Assembly: GCA_021324155.1 (NCBI GenBank) | Contig: JAJPJQ010000006.1 | Coordinates: forward strand, 1-46,631 | Source of the DNA: Pseudomonadota bacterium | GTDB taxonomy: Bacteria > Desulfobacterota > Binatia > UBA9968 | Length of the DNA: 46,631 nucleotides | Reading direction: 5' to 3' | Shown here: positions 20,174 to 30,091 of the stretch, in pieces | Numbering within the stretch: the first letter of the stretch is position 1 | Layout: every line of letters starts with the position of its first letter | Notes under the pieces: model-generated | Database searches by the model: none | The model's input: the letters and a program-made list of their open reading frames with translations, nothing else | Told to the model about the DNA's origin: nothing | Program-made: the position numbers and the translations under genes

Positions 20174-20971
20174 TCACCTGCCGATCGAATCGAGCGCCAC
20201 CTCGCGGGCGTTGTCGGGTTTTTTCTGCACGAAAAGCGCCGGGGCGAGATCAACGTTCACCTCGGGCTCTTTGTAGACAATCTCGACGCGGCGCTTCTGC
20301 GGCGGGCTTTCGAGCGCGATACGCATGGGGAAAGGTCCGGCGCTCGACTGCGTGTAGTCGCCGAACTCGGCGGAGAGCTCGACCTGCCCGGAGGGATTGA
20401 AAAGCTGCCAACGGATCGGCAGCGGCTGCGCTTGATCGAAGGTCAGCGCCTCTTTCCATCCGCCGCCGGCGTCCTGAACCAGCGAAGGTCCTTCGCGGCG
20501 CCACTCGCCGGTGATCCTCGGCGGCAGGCCCATCAGCAGCGAGGCGGCCTCGTCAACGCTGAGCGGAATCTGGGTGAAGCGCCAAAGGTTTTCGCGCGAG
20601 CTCTGCCCGCGGTAAAAAACCCCCTCGCGCGTCGCATAGCCCGTGAGGCCGTCGGGCGAAGCGGTCACGATCATGAGGACGCCGAGCGGATAAAGCGTCT
20701 CCAGACGCAGGCGGTCCGGCCGGCGGACAAGCACGATCTCCTGGAAATTATGCTTGCCGTCGGATGCCGAGTAGTAGACGTTCGCAAGCGATCGCAGCGA
20801 CTTTAGCTCGCTGTTGCGGCGCGCGAGCGGCTGGAGCAATTCGTCTACCGAGCGGCGCTCCTCCGGGAGCTTCTCCGGCAGCAGCGGAGGACGCGTGGTC
20901 GAGCAGCTTGCCAGCAGAGCCGCCGCGAAACCGCAGAAAATTAGGTGTCTGAGTCGAGGTTGCAATAGCAT
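20174..20971 (-). CDS. lolB: LolB-like outer-membrane lipoprotein (DUF4292 type)
   Basis: A 265-aa lipoprotein with a signal peptide ending in LLASC (Cys23) and Ser at +2, which favours outer-membrane sorting. The body is beta-rich with LolB-like layout (RSLANVYYSASDG, RRPDRLRLETLYPLGVLMIV, later LPIRWQLFNPSGQVELS). LolB receives lipoproteins from LolA and inserts them in the outer membrane. The upstream neighbour is a TPR lipoprotein of about 580 residues. In Pseudomonas and relatives a TPR protein of similar size precedes lolB and ispE, so gene order supports the call, though no ispE follows here. Sequence resemblance alone is moderate. Confidence 0.6.
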   Translation of the reverse strand: MLLQPRLRHLIFCGFAAALLASCSTTRPPLLPEKLPEERRSVDELLQPLARRNSELKSLRSLANVYYSASDGKHNFQEIVLVRRPDRLRLETLYPLGVLMIVTASPDGLTGYATREGVFYRGQSSRENLWRFTQIPLSVDEAASLLMGLPPRITGEWRREGPSLVQDAGGGWKEALTFDQAQPLPIRWQLFNPSGQVELSAEFGDYTQSSAGPFPMRIALESPPQKRRVEIVYKEPEVNVDLAPALFVQKKPDNAREVALDSIGR

Positions 20972-21011
20972 GGAAGAGCAGGCGGGAGATGGGATCGGAA
21001 AGCAACGCGCC

Positions 21012-22763
21012 TCAGATTCTCCGCTCGAGGAGCTTGATTTTCTCCTTCACTCTGTGAAGTTGCTCTTCTTCCTTCGAGCGCTTGACGACTTCGCGATAGC
21101 GGCCGAGCGCCGAGTCGGTTTTTCCGAGCTTGTCGTAGGCGTCGCCCAGATGCTCGATGACGACGGGATCGTCGTTGATCAGTTCGCTCGCGCGCTCGAG
21201 ATGCTCGGCGGCGCGCTGATAATCGCCCCTCTGATAATAGACCCAGCCAAGGCTGTCGATGTATGCGCCTTCGTTCGGCTCGACCTTGAGCGCGCGGAGA
21301 ATGAGGCTCTCCGCTTCTTCTAAACGCACGCCTTTCTCGGCCAGGCTGTAGCCCAGATAATTCAGCGCCTGCGCGTTCTGCGGATTCAAGTCGATCGCGA
21401 GCTTCATCTGCTCGAGCATCTTATCCTTGTTGTGACTTTCATCGTAAACCGCGCCGAGCTGGAAATGAGCCTGGTCGTTCTTGGGGTCGAGCTTGATGAG
21501 GCTTTGCAGCGTATCGATCGCCTTCGGGTAATCTTTGCCCTTGCGGTATAAAGACGCCAGCAGATTGAGGACGTCCTTCTGCTCCTTGGGCTCGGTTTTT
21601 CTCGCCAACGCGGCCTTCACCGCCTCGATCGCGCTCGGCAGCTCGTTTTTCTGATCGTAAATGAATGCCAGCTGCAAGCGGGAATCGCCGAAGTATTCGC
21701 TCTTCTCGGGAATCCGCTGGAACTCCTCGACCGCGCGGTCGGGCGCCTTGATCTCGGCATACGTGCTGCCGAGATAGTATCGAACGCGGTCGTTGTCGGG
21801 GTCGGTCGCGAGGACGAGGTTGAATTCCGTGATCGCGCGCTCGAAATCGCCCCGCTCGAAATAGATGAGTCCGATCTTGGTGCGCGCCTCGCGCGGATCG
21901 GCCTCGACGCGCTCCAGCGTCTGGAACTGCGACAGCGCATCGTCGAGCTTGTTCTGCCCGACGTACAGGTCGCCCAAGCGCTTGGTCGCCCACACGTTAT
22001 TGGGATCGACCTGCAGCACTTTTTGATAGGTCTGCGCCGCCTCGTCCGTCTTGCCTTCGAGCTCGTAGACGAGCGCCAGGTCCATCAACACTTCCTGGGC
22101 TTTCGGATTCAGCTCCAGCGCTTTGCGATAGCTCTCTTCGGCCGCGAGATAAAGCTGGCTTTTCGCTCGCACCCGGCCGAGATAATAGTACCCAAACACC
22201 GAATTCGGGTTGATCGCTAAAAGTTTCTCTAGGGTCTTGGTCGCCTTCTCGTAATCGCCGAGCTTGAGCTGCAGGGCGCCGAGATAGAGCAGAGCCTCCT
22301 GATTGCCGGGGTCGCCGCGCAGCGTCGCCTCGTATTCCTTGAGGCTCCCGGCATCCTCGCCGAGAGCCGAGTAGAGCCCGGCGAGCAACAGATGGCCTTC
22401 GGCGGCATCGGGCGCCAAGCGGACGCCCTCTTCGGCTTCGCCGAGCGCCTTTTTCAGGTCGCCTTTGCGCAAATAGAGGCTTGCGAGACGAAAGCGCAGA
22501 AACGCGTTGCCGGGGTCGGCCGCCGCGGCCGCGGCGAATTCGGTGAGCGCCTGATCGAAATCGCCCTCGAAGAGCAGATACTGTCCCTTGACGAAATGGC
22601 CCAGTCCCGCCGCTTCAGGCGGCACTTCGACTTTGGGCTCGCGCTGGAACGGCGCTTCCGGTTGTACGCTGATCTGTTTGGGCGCTTCTTGGACCTTGGC
22701 GAGCTTCGACGAACAGGCGGCGAGCAAGGCTAGAGAAACGACTCCAATAATGGAGCTTCTCAT
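21012..22763 (-). CDS. TPR-repeat lipoprotein
   Basis: A 583-aa lipoprotein. The signal peptide ends at Cys17 (SLALLAACSS), and Ser at +2 suggests the outer membrane facing the periplasm. Nearly the whole mature protein, from about residue 50, is a TPR superhelix of about 14 repeats (for example DYEKATKTLEKLLAINPNSV and GDFERAITEFNLVLATDPDN). It ends with an extended helix. TPR proteins scaffold protein complexes. The family that precedes lolB in proteobacteria has this size and layout. The gene is divergent from ligA, with a 121-bp gap, and heads the lolB-oppA run. Confidence 0.88.
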   Translation of the reverse strand: MRSSIIGVVSLALLAACSSKLAKVQEAPKQISVQPEAPFQREPKVEVPPEAAGLGHFVKGQYLLFEGDFDQALTEFAAAAAADPGNAFLRFRLASLYLRKGDLKKALGEAEEGVRLAPDAAEGHLLLAGLYSALGEDAGSLKEYEATLRGDPGNQEALLYLGALQLKLGDYEKATKTLEKLLAINPNSVFGYYYLGRVRAKSQLYLAAEESYRKALELNPKAQEVLMDLALVYELEGKTDEAAQTYQKVLQVDPNNVWATKRLGDLYVGQNKLDDALSQFQTLERVEADPREARTKIGLIYFERGDFERAITEFNLVLATDPDNDRVRYYLGSTYAEIKAPDRAVEEFQRIPEKSEYFGDSRLQLAFIYDQKNELPSAIEAVKAALARKTEPKEQKDVLNLLASLYRKGKDYPKAIDTLQSLIKLDPKNDQAHFQLGAVYDESHNKDKMLEQMKLAIDLNPQNAQALNYLGYSLAEKGVRLEEAESLILRALKVEPNEGAYIDSLGWVYYQRGDYQRAAEHLERASELINDDPVVIEHLGDAYDKLGKTDSALGRYREVVKRSKEEEQLHRVKEKIKLLERRI

Positions 22764-22773
22764 CGGAATCTAG

Positions 22774-24891
<2,118 letters not shown>

Positions 24892-24897
24892 GCCGAT

Positions 24898-25188
24898 CTA
24901 CCAGCGGTTCTGGCGCTGGCCGCCGCCGCCCGAGCGCTGCTCCTGGGGGCGCGCTTCGCTGACGACGATGTTGCGGCCCTCGAAGTCGGTGCCGTTGAGC
25001 GCCGAGATCGCGCGCTGCGCCTCGTCGTCCGAGCTCATCTCGACGAAGCCGAAGCCCTTCGAGCGGCCGCTGAACTTGTCGGTGATAATCCGGGCGCTCA
25101 CCACATTGCCGTGTTTGGCGAAGTGCTCCTGCAGCTTCGCCTCGACGACCGAATATGGGAGATTCCCGACGTACAATTTCGCGCCCAT
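24898..25188 (-). CDS. RRM-domain RNA-binding protein
   Basis: A 96-aa protein with one RNA-recognition motif. I start it at ATG 25188 with GGAGG upstream; a longer in-frame extension lacks family similarity. RNP2 is LYVGNLPYSV near the N-terminus and RNP1 is RSKGFGFVEM; the C-terminal tail is Gly/Arg/Gln-rich (EQRSGGGGQRQNRW). Such small RRM proteins in bacteria bind single-stranded RNA and are often cold- or stress-induced. The targets are unknown. It stands alone between ligA and the acylphosphatase gene. Confidence 0.95.
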   Translation of the reverse strand: MGAKLYVGNLPYSVVEAKLQEHFAKHGNVVSARIITDKFSGRSKGFGFVEMSSDDEAQRAISALNGTDFEGRNIVVSEARPQEQRSGGGGQRQNRW

Positions 25189-25357
25189 CTTGCCTGACCC
25201 TCCTTCGCGACGGGCCTGCGCCGAATTTAACCGGCTTCTCGGGCCCGACAAAAACGGCGCAAGCTTAGCCGCGATTCGGGTTCTTGTCAAATCCCGATTG
25301 GCGCGAGGCAATGACGCGATTGCGCCTCTATCCGCAGTGGGTTAGGAGATCATTGAA

Positions 25358-25645
25358 ATGGCCGGCGGCGACAACGCGCGCGCGCACCTGCGCATTTACG
25401 GACAAGTTCAGGGCGTGTTTTTTCGCGCCTCGACGGAGTCGGAGGCGCGGCGCCTCGGCCTGACCGGATGGGTGAGAAACCGCCCGGACGGATCCGTCGA
25501 AGTCGTCGCCGAAGGGCCTAAGGCTACGCTCGAAGAGCTCGCCGCCTGGTGCCGCCACGGACCGCCGCGCGCGCAGGTCGATCGGCTCGACGTCGAATGG
25601 AGCGAGGCCAGCGGCGAATTCTCCGGCTTCCGCACGTCGCGTTAA
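25358..25645 (+). CDS. acyP: Acylphosphatase
   Basis: A 95-aa enzyme that hydrolyses carboxyl-phosphate bonds such as that of acetyl phosphate. The two catalytic residues are in place: Arg23 in GVFFRAST and Asn41 in [13 protein letters not shown]. The fold pattern GQVQGVFFR and the conserved [12 protein letters not shown] near the C-terminus match the family, whose usual length is 90-100. It is flanked by the RRM gene on the opposite strand and is convergent with rsmI, 7 bp apart, so it is likely a single-gene unit with its promoter in the gap at 25189-25357. Confidence 0.96.
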   Translation: MAGGDNARAHLRIYGQVQGVFFRASTESEARRLGLTGWVRNRPDGSVEVVAEGPKATLEELAAWCRHGPPRAQVDRLDVEWSEASGEFSGFRTSR

Positions 25646-25652
25646 GGGCGGC

Positions 25653-26480
25653 TCACTTCTGCCGCTGCAAGACCATGCGATAGATATCTTTTTTCGGATG
25701 GCCGAACTTTTCGCCTAGAATTTCGGCGATCTCTTTGACGCGCAGACCTCTGTCGAGCAAATTGGCGATCTCGCTGTCGATCTCCGCATCCATGGCCGGC
25801 GCCTCGCCGGCGAATCCCGCGACGGCGAGCGTGATCTCGCCGCGCGGCTCTTTGCGCGCGACGGCCGCGAGCGCTTCGCTCAGGCTCCCGCGGACGAATT
25901 CTTCGTACGCTTTCGTCACCTCGCGGCCGAAGACCGCTTCGCGGTCGCCGAAAATCTCCAGCATATCGCCCAGGGTCTCACTTAATCGGTGCGGCGCTTC
26001 GTAGAAGACCAGCGTTCGCGGTTCTGTGGCGAGCGTTTGCAGCTTCTCGCGCCGCTCCCGCCGCTTCGCCGGTAGAAAGCCTTCGAAGGCGAAACGATCC
26101 GTGGGCAGGCCGCTCGCGCTCAAAACCGCGAGCAGCGCCGAGGCGCCGGGCAGGGGAACGATCGCAATGCCGGCGCGAATCGCCTCGCGCACCAGGCGAA
26201 AGCCCGGGTCGGACAGCGTCGGCGTGCCGGCGTCGGAAACGAGCGCGATGGTTTTTCCGTTTTGGAGCTGTTTTATCAGCTCCATTGCTTTCTCGCGCTC
26301 GATCTCGTCGTAATAGCTCGTGAGCGGCGTCGAGATGTCGTAGTGAGCGAGCAGCTTCTTGGTCCGCCGCGTGTCCTCGGCGGCGATAAGATCGGCTTCC
26401 TTGAGAACGCGCAGCGCCCTCAAAGTAATGTCCTCTAAATTTCCGATGGGCGTCGCGACGATGTAGAGGGTACCGGTCAT
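25653..26480 (-). CDS. rsmI: 16S rRNA 2'-O-ribose methyltransferase RsmI
   Basis: A 275-aa SAM-dependent methyltransferase that modifies C1402 of 16S rRNA. The family motifs are YIVATPIGNLEDIT at the N-terminus, AEDTRRTKKLLAHYDI, and SDAGTPTLSDPG, which belongs to the SAM site of the tetrapyrrole-methylase fold. The length is typical (about 280). The start is ATG 26480. The gene upstream on the same strand, nadE, ends at 26548, leaving a 67-bp AT-rich gap with short repeated CAAAA-type words. Confidence 0.97.
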   Translation of the reverse strand: MTGTLYIVATPIGNLEDITLRALRVLKEADLIAAEDTRRTKKLLAHYDISTPLTSYYDEIEREKAMELIKQLQNGKTIALVSDAGTPTLSDPGFRLVREAIRAGIAIVPLPGASALLAVLSASGLPTDRFAFEGFLPAKRRERREKLQTLATEPRTLVFYEAPHRLSETLGDMLEIFGDREAVFGREVTKAYEEFVRGSLSEALAAVARKEPRGEITLAVAGFAGEAPAMDAEIDSEIANLLDRGLRVKEIAEILGEKFGHPKKDIYRMVLQRQK

Positions 26481-26547
26481 GAGGAAATGTTGAATGATGA
26501 CTTTTGAACGATGAATTTCAATTCAAAACTCAAAATTCAAGATTGTT

Positions 26548-27372
26548 TTATTTTCCCCAGTCTCTGGCATACCGGAAGTCGCGGTCGATCGTGCGCTGCG
26601 AGACTTTGGCGATGACGGGCAGGCGGCGCTTGAAATGCGAGTTCATGACGCGGTCGTTCACCTGGTCGACGAAACGCTCATCGAAACCCGCCTCGATGAG
26701 CTCGGCGCGCGAATAACGCTCATCGACCATCAGGTAGAGCAGCCGGTCGACGTCGCGGTAGCTGAAGCCAAGCTCGCCTTCGTCGGTCTGCCCCTGCCAG
26801 AGATCGGCTGACGGCTCTTTCTTAACGACGACCTCCGGCACGCCCACCGCTTCGGCGAGCGCCCACACCTGCGTCTTATAGAGGTCGCCGAGCGGATTGA
26901 TCGCCGACGCCATGTCGCCGTAAAGCGTTCCGTAGCCCAGGAGCAGCTCCGTCTTGTTGCTGGTCCCGAGGACCAGCGCCTGCCAGCGCGCCGAGTGATC
27001 GTAAAGGATCGTCATCCGCTCGCGCGCCATCTTGTTGCCGCGACGCCGCGCGTCGGCGTCGGGGAAGCGCGTGAAATAGGCGTCGATCTGCGGCGAGATG
27101 TCGACCGTCAGCGACTCGATCGGCGCCTTTTTCACGATCAACTCGGCGTGCGCGCGGCTTTCCGGACTCGAAGTTTTGTACGGCATCATGATGCCGAGTA
27201 CATTCTTCGGCCCCAGCGCCTCGGCCGCGAGCAGCGCGCTGAGGCTCGAGTCGACGCCGCCCGAGAGCCCGACGACGACGCGCTTGACGCCGACCTTCTC
27301 GACCTCGTTGCGGATGAAGCTGGTGAGAATCTTTCTGAGCAGCGCGACGTTGGTGGGGATCTCGCCGCCCAT
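26548..27372 (-). CDS. nadE: NAD+ synthase, ammonia-using domain
   Basis: A 274-aa NadE that amidates nicotinic acid adenine dinucleotide to NAD using ATP. I start it at ATG 27372, which overlaps the TGA of the upstream nitrilase gene by one base (TGATG); a longer frame upstream is antisense-like. The P-loop for ATP pyrophosphatases is SGGVDSS at residues 37-43. Further blocks are [21 protein letters not shown] and [16 protein letters not shown]. This is the synthetase part only. The glutaminase part is encoded by the preceding overlapping gene, so the two proteins probably form a glutamine-dependent enzyme. Confidence 0.95.
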   Translation of the reverse strand: MGGEIPTNVALLRKILTSFIRNEVEKVGVKRVVVGLSGGVDSSLSALLAAEALGPKNVLGIMMPYKTSSPESRAHAELIVKKAPIESLTVDISPQIDAYFTRFPDADARRRGNKMARERMTILYDHSARWQALVLGTSNKTELLLGYGTLYGDMASAINPLGDLYKTQVWALAEAVGVPEVVVKKEPSADLWQGQTDEGELGFSYRDVDRLLYLMVDERYSRAELIEAGFDERFVDQVNDRVMNSHFKRRLPVIAKVSQRTIDRDFRYARDWGK

Positions 27373-28316
27373 CAACGTCTCTTTTTCGGATTCTTGCCGC
27401 GCCCGCCGAGACCCTTGCTGCCTCTGATGACGCGCAGGCCCTTGACGAGACGCGCGGGCTTCACGTTCGACGGCCGCTCGCGGATGCGCAGCAGCTCGTT
27501 CACGGTGAGATCGATGTCTTCGTCGCGCAGCAGCGGCGCGGCCGCGCGCTTTCTGCGGACGGCGTCGAGCGCGATGTTGCCGGCGATAAAATCTTCCTCG
27601 TAGTATTTGGCTTTCGCGATCCGGCGGCCGAACGGATCGACGATCTCCGAGCCGCCCCAGAAGCCGACGCCGTCTTCGAAGCCGACGCGGTTGCCGTAGA
27701 CCATGAAGAGGCTGAATGTCTCCGCGTAGGCGCGGTTGATCATCTCCCAGTAGCGCGCGTTGTCGTCCTGCGGCTCTCCGTCGCTGATGCCGCGCAGCGG
27801 GCTCGTCGACGGGCACAAGACGGTGACAGCGCCGTCGAGCGCCGCGAGATAAATCGTCGAAGGATGCCACAAGTCTTCGCAGATGAGCACCGCGAGCCGC
27901 CCGAAGCGCGTATCGAACGCGCGCACGCGGTCGCCGCGCGCGAAGTAGCGCTGCTCGTCGAACATGCCGTACGTCGGCAGATAGACTTTGCGGTGAACGT
28001 GACGCGCCTCGCCGCGGTCGAAGTAAACCGCCGCGTTGTAAAAGCGGTAGTCGGGCCCTTCTTCGACCAGACCGGCGACAAAGGCCATATCGCGGCTCAG
28101 CTTCTTCAACCGGTCGATCTCCGGCGCCGACAGCCTGAGCGCGACGTTCGGCACCATGTCGCGAAGGAAATATCCGGTAAGGCTCAGTTCCGGAAAGAGC
28201 AGAAGATCGGCGCCGCGCTTCGCCGCGAGGCGAATTTGCTCCTCGTAGATCGCGAGATTGGCGGCGACATCTCCAAGGCGGGGATTTATTTGCGCGATAG
28301 CGACTCGAAACGCCAC
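27372..28316 (-). CDS. Nitrilase-superfamily amidohydrolase, probable glutaminase subunit for NadE
   Basis: A 314-aa carbon-nitrogen hydrolase. The start is GTG 28316 with GAGG upstream. The catalytic triad is visible: Glu43 in [10 protein letters not shown], Lys110 in [10 protein letters not shown] and Cys146 in [10 protein letters not shown]. These blocks match the glutaminase domain of glutamine-dependent NAD synthetases. Most such enzymes are single two-domain proteins. Here the domain is a separate gene whose stop overlaps the nadE start, which favours equal production and ammonia channelling between subunits. The C-terminus ends in a basic Lys/Arg-rich tail that could contact NadE. Confidence 0.88.
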   Translation of the reverse strand: MAFRVAIAQINPRLGDVAANLAIYEEQIRLAAKRGADLLLFPELSLTGYFLRDMVPNVALRLSAPEIDRLKKLSRDMAFVAGLVEEGPDYRFYNAAVYFDRGEARHVHRKVYLPTYGMFDEQRYFARGDRVRAFDTRFGRLAVLICEDLWHPSTIYLAALDGAVTVLCPSTSPLRGISDGEPQDDNARYWEMINRAYAETFSLFMVYGNRVGFEDGVGFWGGSEIVDPFGRRIAKAKYYEEDFIAGNIALDAVRRKRAAAPLLRDEDIDLTVNELLRIRERPSNVKPARLVKGLRVIRGSKGLGGRGKNPKKRR

Positions 28317-28354
28317 ATCAGCCTCACGGAAAGGCTAACACAGGGGGTAAACGC

Positions 28355-28383
28355 TTGCAATTTAAGCTGAGGAGACAGAGAAT
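28355..28383 (+). promoter_or_regulatory. Candidate promoter for the selenoprotein gene
   Basis: A plus-strand -35-like TTGCAA (28355-28360) and a -10-like GAGAAT (28378-28383) are spaced by 17 bp, downstream of the divergent nitrilase gene start. The match to consensus is modest. It is the only plausible pair seen before the glutaredoxin-like gene at 28458. Confidence 0.25.
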
Positions 28384-28389
28384 TGCGAC

Positions 28390-28439
28390 AGAGATAGAGA
28401 AAAGACAGATAAAGACTTCGCTGCGAGATTTCTATCTCT
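28390..28439 (+). other. Inverted repeat in the 5' leader of the selenoprotein gene
   Basis: AGAGATAGA (28390-28398) is exactly complementary in inverted order to TCTATCTCT (28431-28439), 9 bp with a loop of 32. It could form a leader hairpin before the weak ribosome binding region of the gene at 28458. No function is known. Confidence 0.4.
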
Positions 28440-28457
28440 CTCTGCCTGGTTTATTTT

Positions 28458-28670
28458 ATGGAAAAAGTTCTCATCTTCGGCCAGGATCTCTGACCTTACA
28501 CGCGCAAAGCCCGTGAGGCTTACGCACAACGAAACATCCCCTTCGAGTATATCAATGTCCTGAGCGATGCCGACGGACTCAAGCGCATGCTCGCGCTCAA
28601 CGATAATCAGCGCGACATTCCAGTCATCCTCGAAGCCGGCAAAGTGACGGTCGGCTTCGGCGGCACTTGA
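28458..28670 (+). CDS. Glutaredoxin-like selenoprotein (in-frame UGA as selenocysteine)
   Basis: Translated from ATG 28458 to TGA 28668-28670 with the TGA at 28491-28493 read as selenocysteine, this gives a 70-residue thioredoxin-fold protein. It begins MEKVLIFGQDL, then U12-P-Y-T, then RKAREAYAQRNIPFEYINV, and ends IPVILEAGKVTVGFGGT. Position 12 is exactly where glutaredoxins have the first Cys of CPYC. The rest keeps glutaredoxin order: strand, active site, helix, IPFEY strand and cis-Pro in DIPVI. It matches what I recall of the UXX-type glutaredoxin-like selenoprotein family. A SECIS-like hairpin follows the UGA. The ribosome binding site is weak. The alternative is a Cys-form gene broken by one mutation, but the intact downstream frame argues against that. 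Confidence 0.85.
28491..28525 (+). promoter_or_regulatory. Bacterial SECIS-like element after the in-frame UGA
   Basis: After the UGA (28491-28493) the coding RNA can fold a stem of AAGCC (28507-28511) with GGCUU (28517-28521). The apical loop is CGUGA with GU at 28513-28514, and an outer GCG/CGC stem (28502-28504 with 28523-28525) lies across a small internal loop. The loop GU is 20 nt after the UGA, and a G lies in the first two loop positions, as in bacterial SECIS elements bound by SelB. Confidence 0.65.
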
Positions 28671-28681
28671 TCGGTCTAAAT

Positions 28682-28698
28682 CGCCCACGGCGTGGGCG
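28682..28698 (+). terminator. Hairpin after the selenoprotein gene
   Basis: CGCCCAC (28682-28688) pairs with GTGGGCG (28692-28698) around a three-base loop, 11 bp after the stop codon. There is no clear T-run, so it may end transcription weakly or protect the 3' end. Short tandem words (TTACGAGTTTCGGG, TTGCGAGTTTCGAG) follow at 28706-28733. Confidence 0.4.
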
Positions 28699-28813
28699 GT
28701 AGCAGTTACGAGTTTCGGGTTGCGAGTTTCGAGCCGGGCTGGCGGTGGAAAAACCAATCGCTAAAAGTGAAATCCACGCTTCTTTACTTGAAAGCCGGAG
28801 CCAGAGACCGCGA

Positions 28814-30043
28814 CTACGCTTTCTTAAGCGTGAGATGCGCGATCTGAGGAGGGCAGTTGATGCGGACGGGCAGCCCGGTAATGCCGATGCCGCGGCCGAC
28901 AAACAGCATCGAGCTTTTCGCGTCAGCCTTCGCGATGCTCCGGCGCGGCAGGCGATACATGCCGTCGACATACGGCGTTAGCAGCCGCGCGATCGAGAGG
29001 TTCGCCGCCTCAGGACCGAGCTTGACCTGCCCTCCGTGGTAGTGACCCGAGAGCACCATCTCGACGCCGCTCGCGGCGGCCGCGGGAAAGATTTCCGGCC
29101 GGTGCGATAACAGCAGGCGCACCTCGCCCGGCTGCGCTTGGGCGGCGGCGAGCGCCCGCGACAGATCCGGCTCGCCCGACCGCAGGTCGTCTATACCGAG
29201 CACGCTCAGCGAACTGTTTCCGATGCGGTGCGCGACCGCCTCGTTCCTCAGCATGCGGATGTTGTTTTCGGCGAAGCGCCGCGTAATCTCGTCTTCGATG
29301 CCGGCGTACACGTCATGATTTCCCAGGCAGGCGTATATGCCGCGCTTCGCGCGCAGACGCGACAAGGCCTCGACGCAGGGTTCGACCTCGGTACGGCTGC
29401 CGGCGACGAAATCGCCGGTGAGCGCCACGAAATCCGGCTCGAGCCGATTAATCGCTTCAACGTAGGCCGCTAATTCCTCTCCGGGCATGAACGGGCCGAC
29501 ATGAATATCGGTCAATTGAACGATCGTCGACCCGTGCAGCGCGCCGGAGAGACCGTCGAGCGGAAATTCGAAATGTTCAATCTCGAAGCGGCGGCGCTCC
29601 ATCAAAGCGCCGTAGCCCGAAAGAACGAAAGGCGCCGCGGCAATCGTGCCGAGGCCGGTTTTGAGAAATTCCCGGCGCTGGATATCGGGCGCTGTCGGCA
29701 AACGCGAAAGCCGCGTCATCGCGCGGCGGGCAAAATCGTAACCGATCAGCACGAGCGTCGAGCCGGTCGAGCCCAGCGCCCAAATGGCAAAAAGCACAAT
29801 CTGCGCGCGAACGAGCCACGGATAAGGCTGTCGTGCGACCAACCCATAAAGGCCCATGGAAACCAGCGGCAGGAACATGAAAATCAGAAAACCCGCCGCG
29901 GCTGCGATCAGGAGCGCGGCGCGTTTCGGATCTGGAATTTTGTCGCCGATATAACGCCGGGCGCAGCGAAAAAGATAAACTTGGCAAGCGATGTACAGAC
30001 CGATAAGAAGAAAAAAAGGCACGCGAGGACTCGTAAAATTCAC
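28814..30043 (-). CDS. Membrane-anchored metallophosphoesterase (YkuE-like)
   Basis: A 409-aa protein with three N-terminal membrane helices (about residues 8-25, 42-70, 78-104). A further hydrophobic segment follows an Arg-Arg pair, RREFLKTGLGTIAAAPFVLSG, which resembles a twin-arginine-type anchor. The calcineurin-like phosphoesterase domain carries TDIH, LTGDFV, GNHD, LSHRPE and GHYHGGQVKLG, so all metal-binding motifs are present. YkuE-like enzymes of this type act on the outer face of the membrane on unknown phosphoesters. The start is GTG 30043. It is divergent from amgK with a 48-bp gap. Confidence 0.92.
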   Translation of the reverse strand: MNFTSPRVPFFLLIGLYIACQVYLFRCARRYIGDKIPDPKRAALLIAAAAGFLIFMFLPLVSMGLYGLVARQPYPWLVRAQIVLFAIWALGSTGSTLVLIGYDFARRAMTRLSRLPTAPDIQRREFLKTGLGTIAAAPFVLSGYGALMERRRFEIEHFEFPLDGLSGALHGSTIVQLTDIHVGPFMPGEELAAYVEAINRLEPDFVALTGDFVAGSRTEVEPCVEALSRLRAKRGIYACLGNHDVYAGIEDEITRRFAENNIRMLRNEAVAHRIGNSSLSVLGIDDLRSGEPDLSRALAAAQAQPGEVRLLLSHRPEIFPAAAASGVEMVLSGHYHGGQVKLGPEAANLSIARLLTPYVDGMYRLPRRSIAKADAKSSMLFVGRGIGITGLPVRINCPPQIAHLTLKKA

Positions 30044-30091
30044 AACAGAAAAGTAATATAACGGAAACCGCCAAATCGAACAAGGCGCAAA

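Noticed and set aside
18457-20400. Plus-strand open frame of 647 codons
   Set aside because: It is a mirror frame of the solute-binding protein and LolB-like genes; the minus strand shows clear family motifs and a signal peptide, while this one shows none.
28458-28670. Reading the glutaredoxin-like gene as a simple pseudogene with a nonsense mutation
   Set aside because: The stop falls exactly on the catalytic position, is TGA and not TAA or TAG, the rest of the frame is intact and a SECIS-like hairpin follows. A random nonsense mutation would rarely meet all of these.
28362-28971. Minus-strand open frames of 131 and 115 codons across the selenoprotein region
   Set aside because: They lie antisense to the glutaredoxin-like frame and into the 3' end of the metallophosphoesterase gene, show no family features, and are explained by the codon pattern of the true genes.
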